DNA of 8,535 nucleotides from an uncultured Tidjanibacter sp. (lineage in GTDB: Bacteria; Bacteroidota; Bacteroidia; Bacteroidales; Rikenellaceae): the NCBI GenBank assembly GCA_934663885.1, contig CAKUKW010000079.1:1-8535 (forward strand). The letters run 5' to 3'. A program made the translations under genes and the position numbers. The notes beneath the pieces were generated by a model that saw only the letters and a program-made list of their open reading frames with translations, was not told the DNA's origin and searched no databases. This document shows positions 1 through 7,217 of the stretch, in pieces. Every line of letters begins with the position of its first letter. The stretch's first letter is position 1.

Positions 1-242
1 CGTATTACGATGCGGCCGATCCTTCGGGAGTGCAATACGGCGACGGTCTTTATTTCGGGGATACATTTTACAGGACCAATACCGGTATATACAACCGCCT
101 GGAGTTGTTCTGGGAAAGATATATAGGTTCGGGCGTAAACTTAAAGGTCTCTTCTGTCCATCACTACGACGGTGCGAAATGGGGTTGGCAGCAAGTTCTG
201 ACCATAGGTGTAAGGCTGGACAGCAAACTGTTCGGAAGATAA
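1..242 (+). CDS. C-terminal end of a probable outer-membrane beta-barrel protein (5' truncated by window edge)
   Basis: The reading frame is open from base 3 to a TAA at 240-242, so only the last 79 or so residues are visible; the true start lies left of the window. An in-frame GTG at 30 is probably an internal Val codon. The segment is rich in aromatic residues and glycine (YGDGLYFGDTFYR, then LELFWERYIGSGVNLKVS) and alternates polar and hydrophobic residues, ending in QQVLTIGVRLDSKLFGR. That pattern suits the last strands of an outer-membrane barrel or a lipid-exposed beta-sheet protein; it is a pattern judgement, not a family match. The downstream kinase gene begins 13 nt after the stop, which suggests co-transcription. 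It could instead be a soluble beta-rich periplasmic protein. The specific family is not recognised. Confidence 0.55.
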   Translation, partial: YYDAADPSGVQYGDGLYFGDTFYRTNTGIYNRLELFWERYIGSGVNLKVSSVHHYDGAKWGWQQVLTIGVRLDSKLFGR

Positions 243-255
243 AAACAGAATTATA

Positions 256-1338
256 ATGAAAGACCTGAGGGAGATAGCCGGCAAATTCGATTTTCGGGAG
301 GTCGTTGAAAAAGTAAAGCCTTTTGGCAATGGACTTATAAACGACTCCTACTTTGTAAAGACAGTGGGCGTCGATACGCCCGATTACCTCCTGCAGCGCA
401 TCAACCACACTATATTCCGGGACGTCGATCTTCTGCAGAGCAATATTGAAGCCGTTACTGCCCACATAAAACAGAAGCTGACGGAGAAAGGCGAGCCCGA
501 TATCAATAGGAAAGTTCTCCGTTTTATTCCTGCGCGGGACGGGAAAAGATATTATTTCGACGGCGAAAGTTACTGGAGGTTAATGGTCTTTATCTCCGGG
601 TCGGTTTCCCTTGAAGCCGTCACTCCGGAGTCGTCGCGGATAGTGGGCAGGGTGTTCGGAGACTTCCAGAAAACGCTCTCGGACATGCCCGATAAGCTGG
701 GTGAAACGATACCTGATTTCCATAATATGGAGTTCCGTCTCCGGGAGTTCGTGGAGGCCATAGATAAAGATGCCGTGGGAAGGGTACCGGAAGTACGTGA
801 GCTGTTGGACGAACTTATGTCGCGTTCGGATGGAATGTGCTGGGCAGAGAGGCTGCACCGCGAAGGCAAACTTCCCAAAAGGGTTTCCCACTGCGATACG
901 AAGGTCAATAACATACTTTTCGACGAAGACGGTTCAGTCCTTTGCGTGATAGACCTCGATACCGTTATGCCCAGTTTCGTTTTCTCCGACTACGGCGATT
1001 TTCTTCGTTCTGCGGCCAATACCGGGAAAGAGGACGACCCCGACCCCGACAATGTGGAGTTCGATATGGATATATTCCGGGCCTTTACGGAAGGTTACAT
1101 CGAATCGGCGAAGTCATTCCTGACGCAGGCCGAAATCGAAAACCTGCCTTACGGTGCGGCCATGTTCCCTTATATGCAGGCGGTGCGCTTCCTTACAGAC
1201 TACCTTAACGGCGATACCTATTACCGCATCCAATATCCCGGACACAACCTTGTCCGCACGCGGGCGCAGCTCAAGTTACTGCAAAGTATGGAAGGAAAGA
1301 TGGGGGAAATGAAGGAATTTATAGAGGGGCTGTTTTGA
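256..1338 (+). CDS. APH-fold sugar kinase, N-acetylhexosamine 1-kinase (NahK)-like
   Basis: A 360-residue cytoplasmic kinase of the aminoglycoside/choline phosphotransferase fold. Visible motifs: an N-terminal glycine-rich nucleotide-binding segment FGNGLINDSYFV (about residues 23-34); the YLLQRINHTIF segment (about 44-54) typical of NahK-like proteins; the Brenner catalytic motif H212-C-D214-T-K-V-N-N219; and the metal-binding segment VIDLDTVMPS with D233 and D235. The acidic stretch after SDYGDFLRSAANTG also fits this subgroup. Known members phosphorylate N-acetylhexosamines at C1 for salvage or glycan use; many Bacteroidota homologues were historically annotated as mucin desulfatases. The sugar-kinase role here is inferred from family resemblance and the substrate is not proven. 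MPS replaces the MPG I would expect after the DLD motif. ATG 256 is the first good start, 13 nt after the preceding stop, with an AT-rich leader and no clear Shine-Dalgarno. It is probably in an operon with the upstream membrane protein and ends before a terminator at 1431-1454. Confidence 0.82.
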   Translation: MKDLREIAGKFDFREVVEKVKPFGNGLINDSYFVKTVGVDTPDYLLQRINHTIFRDVDLLQSNIEAVTAHIKQKLTEKGEPDINRKVLRFIPARDGKRYYFDGESYWRLMVFISGSVSLEAVTPESSRIVGRVFGDFQKTLSDMPDKLGETIPDFHNMEFRLREFVEAIDKDAVGRVPEVRELLDELMSRSDGMCWAERLHREGKLPKRVSHCDTKVNNILFDEDGSVLCVIDLDTVMPSFVFSDYGDFLRSAANTGKEDDPDPDNVEFDMDIFRAFTEGYIESAKSFLTQAEIENLPYGAAMFPYMQAVRFLTDYLNGDTYYRIQYPGHNLVRTRAQLKLLQSMEGKMGEMKEFIEGLF

Positions 1339-1430
1339 GGCAGCTTTAATATACTTTTTAATATAACTTTGAGATTGCCGGAAGTTTAACGGATAAAACA
1401 AATACACCCCTTTATTGTCGCGAAAAATAT

Positions 1431-1454
1431 AAGGCCTGAATAACCGGCCTTTTT
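1431..1454. terminator. Intrinsic terminator, possibly bidirectional
   Basis: A 6-bp perfect stem AAGGCC (1431-1436) / GGCCTT (1446-1451) with a 9-nt loop is followed on the plus strand by T-rich sequence to about 1459, ending the kinase transcript. On the minus strand the same hairpin is followed by a TATATTTTT run, so it can also end the small membrane-protein gene, whose stop is 14 nt away at 1468. Confidence 0.75.
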
Positions 1455-1467
1455 ATTTTAGTCTTTT

Positions 1468-1656
1468 TCAGTTCACCCACCTCAATACCATATATCCCGC
1501 GAAAACGAGGATAAAGAATATCACGGCGAATGTGATCCCGCTTTTCCATGCGGCTCCCCTGCTTTTGGCTCCGTCATCTTTTTCGGCCTGCTCGGCGCCC
1601 ATCCTTTCGGTTTCCCTTATTATTTCCCTCTCTTCGGGTGTGAGTTGTTTCGACAT
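1468..1656 (-). CDS. Small single-pass membrane protein, function unknown
   Basis: A 62-residue protein. Residues 1-38 are highly charged (TPEEREIIRETERMGAEQAE, then a DDGAKSRG stretch) and likely helical or cytosolic. Residues 39-60 form one hydrophobic helix (ITFAVIFFILVFAGYMVL), followed by RWVN at the C-terminus. There is no signal-peptide cleavage site, so it looks like a tail-anchored inner-membrane protein. The case for a real gene is its own -7 box on the minus strand 23 nt upstream, a terminator just after its stop, a sensible charge/hydrophobic layout, and the absence of any competing gene. It is divergent from prmC and shares an 86-bp promoter region with it. No family is recognised. 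Small accessory subunits of envelope complexes can look like this, but nothing here indicates a partner. Confidence 0.72.
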   Translation of the reverse strand: MSKQLTPEEREIIRETERMGAEQAEKDDGAKSRGAAWKSGITFAVIFFILVFAGYMVLRWVN

Positions 1657-1678
1657 GGTGTTGAGGATTTGTGAGATG

Positions 1679-1686
1679 CAAATATA
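1679..1686 (-). promoter_or_regulatory. Bacteroidota -7 box for the small membrane-protein gene
   Basis: Read on the minus strand this is TATATTTG followed by CA, a full match to TAnnTTTG. Transcription would start near 1675, leaving a leader of about 19 nt before ATG 1656. No good -33 TTTG is seen at the expected distance. Confidence 0.6.
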
Positions 1687-1709
1687 AATATAAAAGCCGG
1701 GAATATGTC

Positions 1710-1737
1710 TTGTTTTGCGCTGTGTTTGGTATCTTTG
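1710..1737 (+). promoter_or_regulatory. Promoter of the prmC-recX-M23 operon
   Basis: The -7 box TATCTTTG lies at 1730-1737 and is followed by CA, a full match to the Bacteroidota consensus. A TTG at 1710-1712, 17 nt upstream, may serve as the -33 element. A start point at the usual distance falls around 1741, one or two nt before the prmC ATG at 1743. That would make the transcript leaderless or almost so. It is divergent from the promoter at 1679-1686. Confidence 0.68.
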
Positions 1738-1742
1738 CAGCG

Positions 1743-2609
1743 ATGAAAAGGCGGGAAATCACAGACATATTGATACGCGCGGCAGGGGATTTATATCCCC
1801 GTGAGGAAGCGCGGGCCATAGCTTTCGTCGTCACCCGGCATTTCTACGGTTTCGGCCGCAAGGAAGCAGCTATGGATCCTGACGCCGATGTGGAAAATTA
1901 TGATGCCATTAAACTGAAAGATATCCTAAGCCAGTTGGGTTCGTGGAAGCCGGTGCAGTATATTACAGGGGAAACCGAATTCATGGGCCTTCGGATCGGA
2001 GTATCCGGAGCCACCCTTATCCCGAGGCCTGAGACGGAAGAACTTGTATCTGCAATTATAAAATATCCCCGGAAAGTACGCCCTGAAAAGATCCTCGATA
2101 TAGGCACCGGAAGCGGGGCTATCGCGATAGCGCTTGCGAAGAACATTCCCGGTACCCAGGTTTACGCCGTCGATGTCTCCGGGGAAGCCCTTGCCGTAGC
2201 ACGAAAAAACGCCGGGGCCAATGGCGTGGAAGCGAATTTTATCATGGCCGATGTGTTGTTGCCGCAGGAAGAACTGCTTGACCTGCTGCCTCCCGGGCAA
2301 TTTGATATTATAGTTTCGAACCCTCCCTATATCCCTGAGGGCGAAAAACTTTCAATGCGTGCCAACGTGACATGCCATGAGCCCGCCGGAGCACTTTTTG
2401 TGCCTGACGGCGACCCGTTGCTTTTTTACAGGACTATAGGAAGCCTGGCATGTAAAGCGCTTTCAAATGAGGGAGAGCTTTGGTTCGAGGTGCATGAAGA
2501 TTTCGCTCAGGAAGTATGTGCTTTGATGGAAGAACTGGGTTTTCGGGATATTGGGCTTATCATGGATATTAACGGAAAGGAAAGGATCGCCAGATGCCGG
2601 AAAGGTTGA
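1743..2609 (+). CDS. prmC: Release factor glutamine N5-methyltransferase PrmC (HemK)
   Basis: A 288-residue cytoplasmic SAM-dependent methyltransferase that methylates the glutamine of the GGQ motif of peptide-chain release factors RF1/RF2, needed for efficient termination. The order of parts fits the family: an N-terminal helical release-factor-binding domain (about 1-90), a TLIPRPETEEL segment, the SAM-binding motif I LDIGTGSGAIAIALA with D119 to G125, a YAVDVSGEAL acidic loop for the SAM ribose, and the substrate-glutamine motif N193-P-P-Y196 in VSNPPYIPEGE. I chose ATG 1743 over an in-frame ATG at 1671: the promoter -7 box lies between them at 1730-1737, and residues upstream of 1743 (MRCKYKYKSREYVLF and on) do not look like the family. 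It is the first gene of an operon; its 3' end overlaps the recX start by 16 nt. Confidence 0.93.
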   Translation: MKRREITDILIRAAGDLYPREEARAIAFVVTRHFYGFGRKEAAMDPDADVENYDAIKLKDILSQLGSWKPVQYITGETEFMGLRIGVSGATLIPRPETEELVSAIIKYPRKVRPEKILDIGTGSGAIAIALAKNIPGTQVYAVDVSGEALAVARKNAGANGVEANFIMADVLLPQEELLDLLPPGQFDIIVSNPPYIPEGEKLSMRANVTCHEPAGALFVPDGDPLLFYRTIGSLACKALSNEGELWFEVHEDFAQEVCALMEELGFRDIGLIMDINGKERIARCRKG

Positions 2610-3106
2610 AATATAGAGGGAGCGCGCCGCGTCAGCCCAGGCAGAAAACGCCCGAACAGGCGCTGTCGTCCCTTATGAGGTACTGCTCACGTGCAGAGCG
2701 TTCGAGCGGCGATGCACTGAGGCTTATGCGTGGCTGGAACATAGCCGAGGGCGATACGCGTGATATCCTTGCGCGCCTGCAACGTGAAAGATTCATCGAT
2801 GATACCCGCTATGCGGAGGCTTTCATACGTGATAAATCGAGGCTGGCGGGGTGGGGTCCCTATAAGATAAGTGCCGGTCTCAAGGCTAAAGGGGTGGCCC
2901 CTGAAATAATAAGCTCGTCCCTGGAGGGGATCGGGAGCGGCGATGCGGAAAAAAAACTGCGCTCGCTCCTGGAAAAAAAGGCCGCCGAAGCAAAAGGCAC
3001 GGTTTATGAGCGCAAAGGAAAACTGATGCGGTTCGCCCTTTCGAGGGGCTTCGGGTACGAAACCGCACTACGAATATGCGAAGAAATCTTAAAGGACAAT
3101 GAATAG
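2594..3106 (+). CDS. recX: Regulatory protein RecX (RecA modulator)
   Basis: A 170-residue cytoplasmic protein of the RecX family, whose members bind RecA filaments and limit recombination and SOS activity. The sequence shows a basic N-terminal extension (to about residue 20), then three-helix repeats: ALSSLMRYCSRAERSSGDALRLM, the signature segment RFIDDTRYAEAFIRDKSRLAGWGPYKISAGLKAKGV (given by its key residues F-I-D-D, R-Y-A and the K-G-V end), and a C-terminal repeat ending in a FALSRGFGYETALRICEEIL helix. Length and layout fit the family. ATG 2594 lies inside the prmC end, overlapping it by 16 nt, and the recX stop overlaps the next gene by 8 nt, so translation is probably coupled along the operon. 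recA is not in the window. Confidence 0.87.
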   Translation: MPERLKYRGSAPRQPRQKTPEQALSSLMRYCSRAERSSGDALRLMRGWNIAEGDTRDILARLQRERFIDDTRYAEAFIRDKSRLAGWGPYKISAGLKAKGVAPEIISSSLEGIGSGDAEKKLRSLLEKKAAEAKGTVYERKGKLMRFALSRGFGYETALRICEEILKDNE

Positions 3107-4826
3107 GATAATTACCACCGTTGTTGTTTTCATTTTTGCCACTTTCGGACTTACGGGCCAGGATTACGGCCTGCCGATCAAGTTGAAATACGATCCGGCG
3201 CTGTCGGCGAATTTCGGGGAATTACGCGCCGCCAACATCCACGCCGGCATAGACATTAAGACCGGTGGCGTCGAAGGCCTCCTCGTTCTTGCCGCTAAGG
3301 ACGGTTATGTCAGCCGTGTGAGCATAAACCCGGGAGGGTACGGGCGTGCGGTTTACCTTGCCCACCCCGATGGCACCATGACGGTTTACGGCCACCTGAG
3401 CGCTTTCGAGCAGAGCCTCGGCTTCTACGTGGACTCCATGCAGTACAAGGAGAAGAAGAACAGTATGGATATTTATCCCCCGCAGAATATGTTCTCGTTT
3501 ATGAAGGGGGAGGTCATAGGCTATTCGGGTAATTCGGGACGTTCATACGGGCCGCACCTTCATTTCGAAATTCGCGACCAGGCTACCAATCGCGTATACA
3601 ATCCTTTGAAAAGGGCCTCATTCGGGATCAAGGACAATATTCCGCCCGATATACATAGGATCTACTATTTTGCCGTGGATACCCTTTCGGGCGTACCCGT
3701 GCACAGGAAAGCGGCCGAGGCTGCCACCACCAAAGGAGAGGATGGCGTTTATGGGATTCCGGACGGCAGGATGACTGTGGGCAACGGGGGATATTTCGCT
3801 ATAGAGGTGGTGGATCACAAGAACGGCGCTTCGAATACTATGGCGGTTTATCGTATAAACCTTGCAGTGGACGGTATACTGCGTTTCCAATATATCATGG
3901 ATAGTTTCACTTTTGGACAGGCGTCATATAAACCCGCAATATCCCAATACGAACTCAACCAGGTAAGCCGCAACGACGTCGTCAGGCTGGCGGTAATGTC
4001 GCGCCCGGATTTGCCTTTTTACGGCAGGGTGGTCGAAAGGGGGCTTATAGATCCCACTGCGGACGGTAAGATAGAGATATCGGTGGAGGACGACAGCGGC
4101 AATGTCTCGAGGCTCGAGTTCGATTTGGTTTATGACGCGGGCGCTTTCAAAGATATTCCGGCTGTGGCTGAAGGTGCGGTTAAAGTAGGCTTCAACCACT
4201 CTTTCGCCAAGACCACGGGCGGCCTGAGCGTAAGCATACCTGCCCGTTCGCTTTTCGAATCGGTTTTTTACAGCCAGTACGAAATCGAAAACCGTACAAT
4301 CCAAAATAAGGAAACTTCCTTGAGGGTGCTCTCTCCGCTTTATTCGGTCGGCGACCTTTCGGTTCCGCTGCTTTCTGCCATAGAGTTGGAGGTAAGGGAT
4401 TCCCTGCCCGAGGGATACCCTCGCAATGCGGTGCTCGCAAGAGTGAACGATAAAGGAGGTTTAATATACGCCGGCGGAAAATCATCGGAAGGAGTCGTAC
4501 GCGGGAAAGTACGCAGTTTCGGGAACTATTGTGTCGTGGCCGATACGAAGGCGCCCGCCATAAAAGCCGGTTTCGCAAAAGACGCAGATATGTCGCAGGC
4601 CCAAACGCTTATCTTTAACGTGAGGGACGAGTTTTCCGGTATAAGTACCTATGAGGCATTGATAGACGGCAAATGGGCCATACTGGAATACGACTCCATC
4701 AGGGGCCGCCTCATACATAAATTCGACGACGCAGTGTTTGGTAAGGGCGTTACGCACGAAATCGTTATAACCGTCACGGATGGGGCGGGAAACCGGAATA
4801 AACTGGCCACCTCTTATGTACGCTGA
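3099..4826 (+). CDS. Secreted M23 (LytM-type) peptidase with long C-terminal beta-rich region
   Basis: A 575-residue exported zinc metallopeptidase. Residues 1-20 form a Sec signal peptide (basic NR, then a hydrophobic core ITTVVVFIFATFGLTG). The peptidase domain follows directly at about 25-175, with zinc ligands H48 and D52 (HAGID) and H155, and catalytic H99 (YGHLS) and H153 (GPHLHFEI). The set is complete, so the enzyme should cut peptide cross-links in peptidoglycan. Residues from about 185 on form a long region resembling those in Bacteroidota M23 proteins: a beta-rich middle part, then a final Ig-like domain after DTKAPAIKAG with a DEFSGISTYEALIDGKW motif and VTDGAGN. Its role could be substrate positioning or wall binding; that is inference. 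The start overlaps the recX stop by 8 nt and follows AAAGGA closely. It is the last gene of the operon and is convergent with relA, 51 nt away; I see no terminator hairpin in that gap. Confidence 0.9.
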   Translation: MNRIITTVVVFIFATFGLTGQDYGLPIKLKYDPALSANFGELRAANIHAGIDIKTGGVEGLLVLAAKDGYVSRVSINPGGYGRAVYLAHPDGTMTVYGHLSAFEQSLGFYVDSMQYKEKKNSMDIYPPQNMFSFMKGEVIGYSGNSGRSYGPHLHFEIRDQATNRVYNPLKRASFGIKDNIPPDIHRIYYFAVDTLSGVPVHRKAAEAATTKGEDGVYGIPDGRMTVGNGGYFAIEVVDHKNGASNTMAVYRINLAVDGILRFQYIMDSFTFGQASYKPAISQYELNQVSRNDVVRLAVMSRPDLPFYGRVVERGLIDPTADGKIEISVEDDSGNVSRLEFDLVYDAGAFKDIPAVAEGAVKVGFNHSFAKTTGGLSVSIPARSLFESVFYSQYEIENRTIQNKETSLRVLSPLYSVGDLSVPLLSAIELEVRDSLPEGYPRNAVLARVNDKGGLIYAGGKSSEGVVRGKVRSFGNYCVVADTKAPAIKAGFAKDADMSQAQTLIFNVRDEFSGISTYEALIDGKWAILEYDSIRGRLIHKFDDAVFGKGVTHEIVITVTDGAGNRNKLATSYVR

Positions 4827-4877
4827 TAACGGGGGATCCATCTGCCGGGCGCACAGATTGCCACGCTGTCGCTGATA

Positions 4878-7067
4878 TTACTGCGCGACCCTGTAGGCCT
4901 TTTCGACTCCTTTAACCTTCAACAGGGTGAAAGATATGGTATCCACTATAGCCGTATTCGGAACTTCGATGTTGACGATCCCTCCGATGCGGTTGTCGCG
5001 CATTGGCAACAGGTTCATGGAACGAATGTTTATCCTGTGCCCAGCGATAGTCTCCGTTATTCTGTTCACCATTCCCGCCGTATCCTCGGCCACGACTCGT
5101 ATCGAGGCTATGAACCCTGCATTGGCGGCGTTACTCCTCCAGCGCGCCGGAAGCACCCTGTAGGGATACATTTCCTTGAGCCTTTTGGCGTTCGGGCAGT
5201 CGTTGCGGTGAATGGTGATACCGGAGCTGATGGTGGTGAACCCGAAAATATCGTCCCCGAATATCGGGTTACAGCATTTCCCCATTTTATAATCCAGCCC
5301 TTTGATCGCGTCCTCTATTATCAGCGCATCGCCTCCCGCATCTTCGTTCTGCGGCGCTGACTTTTCGGTGTTGTGGGGCGGGGGAGGGATCTTTACCTCG
5401 AAGAGCTCGCCGTTGATATGTTTCTGGATAAGTTCCTTAAGGTCGGCGACATCGATATCGGCGCTCGCAATGCGCCCGTAAAGTTCAGTCCCGGTCTTTA
5501 TCTTGTAATACTTGCACAGGGCGACCACCGCGTCGTCGAGCGAAATATTGAGCTTCCAGTTCTTTATCTTGCGCTCAAGTTCCTCGCGCCCTATGTCTGC
5601 GATCTTTATCTCTTCCTCACGCAGGCATGCCTTTATCTTGTTCTTGGCCTTGCTGGTAACGACCACGTTTAGCCAGTCGGCCTTGGGTTTCTGGTTCTTA
5701 GAGGTTACGATACTTACGATATCACCGTTCTTCAGCACCTCCCTGATAGATACATTGCGGTCGCCGACTTTCGCCCCCACGCACGAAGCGCCGACATCCG
5801 TATGTATGTCGAACGCGAAGTCGAGTACCGTAGCGCCTTTAGGCAGTTTGCGCAGGTCGCCTTTGGGTGTGAATACGAATATTTCCTCTGATGAGGCCGC
5901 GTCACCCGTATCCAGTTTCCTGGGAATTTTATTGCGATCTGTCTCCTCCATTATCTCGCGCAGGCGCGACATCCACTCCTCGTTGCGGTTACCCGCGCCG
6001 TGGACGCCCTTATAGCGCCAGTGGGCGGCAATGCCACGCTCAGCGACTTCGTCCATGCGCTCCGAGCGTATCTGAACCTCCACCCAGCGCCCCTCTTTGG
6101 TTACGACCGTCGTGTGGAGGGATTCGTATCCGTTCGACTTTGGTATCGAGACCCAGTCACGGAGCCTATCGGGATTCGGCGTGTAAAAGTCCGTGATTAT
6201 GGAATAGACATTCCAGCAAACCTGCTTTTCCGTTTCGCGCGGACAGTCAACGATTATTCGTATGGCGAATATGTCGTAAACTTCCTCAAAGCTGACGCCC
6301 GTGCGTTTCATCTTTTTCCATATCGAATAAACCGACTTGGTGCGTCCCTTCATGTGAAATTGTATACCCTGCTGGCGGAGTTTTTCCTCGATGGGAGCGA
6401 AGAACGATGCGATGAATATGTCACGCTCCTCCGTAGTCTCTTCGAGTTTTTCCTTAATGTGCGAGTAGTCCTCCGGTTCGAGGTAGCTCAGGGAAATATC
6501 TTCCAGTTCGCTCTTGATGGAGTAAAGTCCCAGCTTATGGGCGATCTGCGCATAGAGGTTCATGCTCTCCCAACTCTTCTTGCGCCTCTTGTGATCGGGG
6601 AACATTTCCAGCGTACGCATTACCTCCAGCCTGTCGGCCAGTTTTATGAGTATTACGCGCGGGTCGGTGGAATATGAAATGATGAGTTCGCGGAAGTTGT
6701 CCGCCTGCTTCATGGATATCTTGGTATCGACTTTGGAAATGAGGTTGAGGCCCTCGAGTATCTGTGCGGGCTCTTCACCGTATTTTTCCCTTACGGTGGA
6801 AATGGGAATGAAGTTCATGCGTACGGCGTCGTGGACCAATGCCGCTATGGTCGAGTTGCGGCCGAGTCCTATCTCCGAAATCACTATTTCCGCCGTGCGG
6901 ACCGAATGCTCTATCAGTGGTGAACCGTCGTAGCGTGTCATTCTGTCAAGCGCCATGGCCGTCCTCTCGAACGCGTCGTTTATCATTGCTATGCTGCGCT
7001 CGCTGAAAGTATTCTCAGCCAATGTGAAAAAGGCCGAGTACCTTTGCTTTAGTGCCGCTATGTCCAT
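4878..7067 (-). CDS. relA: Long RelA/SpoT-family (p)ppGpp synthetase, hydrolase site degenerate
   Basis: A 729-residue cytoplasmic stringent-response enzyme. Domains in order: HD hydrolase domain (about 20-200), synthetase domain (about 235-350), TGS (about 394-456), helical region (about 465-555), a proline/acidic linker (560-580), a Cys cluster with C598, C599, H620 and C624, and a C-terminal ACT domain (about 651-729). The synthetase site looks intact: G241-R242, catalytic-type D265 (VYDIFAIR), basic motif R301-L-R-D304, Y314 and H318 (NGYESLHT), and E330 (VEVQIR). In the HD domain, metal ligands H54, H79, D80 and D145 remain, but the HDxxED pair is R83-M84 and the LADRLHN asparagine is V149, so (p)ppGpp hydrolysis is probably lost. 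ATG 7067 follows AAGGAG by only 2 nt. Family knowledge says Bacteroidota often carry two long Rel proteins, so a separate hydrolase is expected elsewhere. The gene is divergent from the S1/P1 nuclease gene. Confidence 0.93.
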   Translation of the reverse strand: MDIAALKQRYSAFFTLAENTFSERSIAMINDAFERTAMALDRMTRYDGSPLIEHSVRTAEIVISEIGLGRNSTIAALVHDAVRMNFIPISTVREKYGEEPAQILEGLNLISKVDTKISMKQADNFRELIISYSTDPRVILIKLADRLEVMRTLEMFPDHKRRKKSWESMNLYAQIAHKLGLYSIKSELEDISLSYLEPEDYSHIKEKLEETTEERDIFIASFFAPIEEKLRQQGIQFHMKGRTKSVYSIWKKMKRTGVSFEEVYDIFAIRIIVDCPRETEKQVCWNVYSIITDFYTPNPDRLRDWVSIPKSNGYESLHTTVVTKEGRWVEVQIRSERMDEVAERGIAAHWRYKGVHGAGNRNEEWMSRLREIMEETDRNKIPRKLDTGDAASSEEIFVFTPKGDLRKLPKGATVLDFAFDIHTDVGASCVGAKVGDRNVSIREVLKNGDIVSIVTSKNQKPKADWLNVVVTSKAKNKIKACLREEEIKIADIGREELERKIKNWKLNISLDDAVVALCKYYKIKTGTELYGRIASADIDVADLKELIQKHINGELFEVKIPPPPHNTEKSAPQNEDAGGDALIIEDAIKGLDYKMGKCCNPIFGDDIFGFTTISSGITIHRNDCPNAKRLKEMYPYRVLPARWRSNAANAGFIASIRVVAEDTAGMVNRITETIAGHRINIRSMNLLPMRDNRIGGIVNIEVPNTAIVDTISFTLLKVKGVEKAYRVAQ

Positions 7068-7096
7068 ATCTCCTTTATTATTAACCTAAACGGCCC

Positions 7097-7104
7097 GCAA
7101 GATA
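7097..7104 (-). promoter_or_regulatory. Weak candidate -7 box for relA
   Basis: On the minus strand the sequence is TATCTTGC, one T short of TAnnTTTG, about 30 nt upstream of ATG 7067. No -33 TTTG at the right spacing is seen. It is the best candidate in the 150-nt divergent gap, but weak. Confidence 0.25.
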
Positions 7105-7189
7105 AGAAAACTTTCCCTTTTCGGACCCTAACCAATGTTATAACGTAGATAATTACTGCAATTCGTATGCTGAATTTTTCCTAAAAGGG

Positions 7190-7197
7190 TATATTTG
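7190..7197 (+). promoter_or_regulatory. Bacteroidota -7 box for the S1/P1 nuclease gene
   Basis: TATATTTG followed by CA is a full match to TAnnTTTG. A start near 7201 would leave a leader of about 17 nt before ATG 7218. The expected -33 position (about 7166-7171) has only a poor match. AAGGA at 7212-7216 sits one nt from the ATG, too close for a classical ribosome site. Confidence 0.6.
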
Positions 7198-7217
7198 CAT
7201 TATAAATTTCCAAGGAT

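Noticed and set aside
256..1338. Aminoglycoside resistance gene
   Set aside because: The fold is shared with antibiotic kinases, but the YLLQRIN segment and DLDTVMP context fit NahK-like sugar kinases, and no resistance-type context is present.
1671..1742. Longer N-terminus for PrmC starting at ATG 1671
   Set aside because: The -7 box TATCTTTG at 1730-1737 lies within this extension and the added residues do not fit the family.
4827..4877. Terminator between the M23 gene and relA
   Set aside because: Only a 4-bp ACAG/CTGT pairing is present with no T run on either strand, so no terminator is called.
5512..6677. Plus-strand frames of 167 and 225 codons
   Set aside because: They lie antisense inside relA, whose domains and motifs are continuous through this stretch; no family features are seen in the antisense frames.
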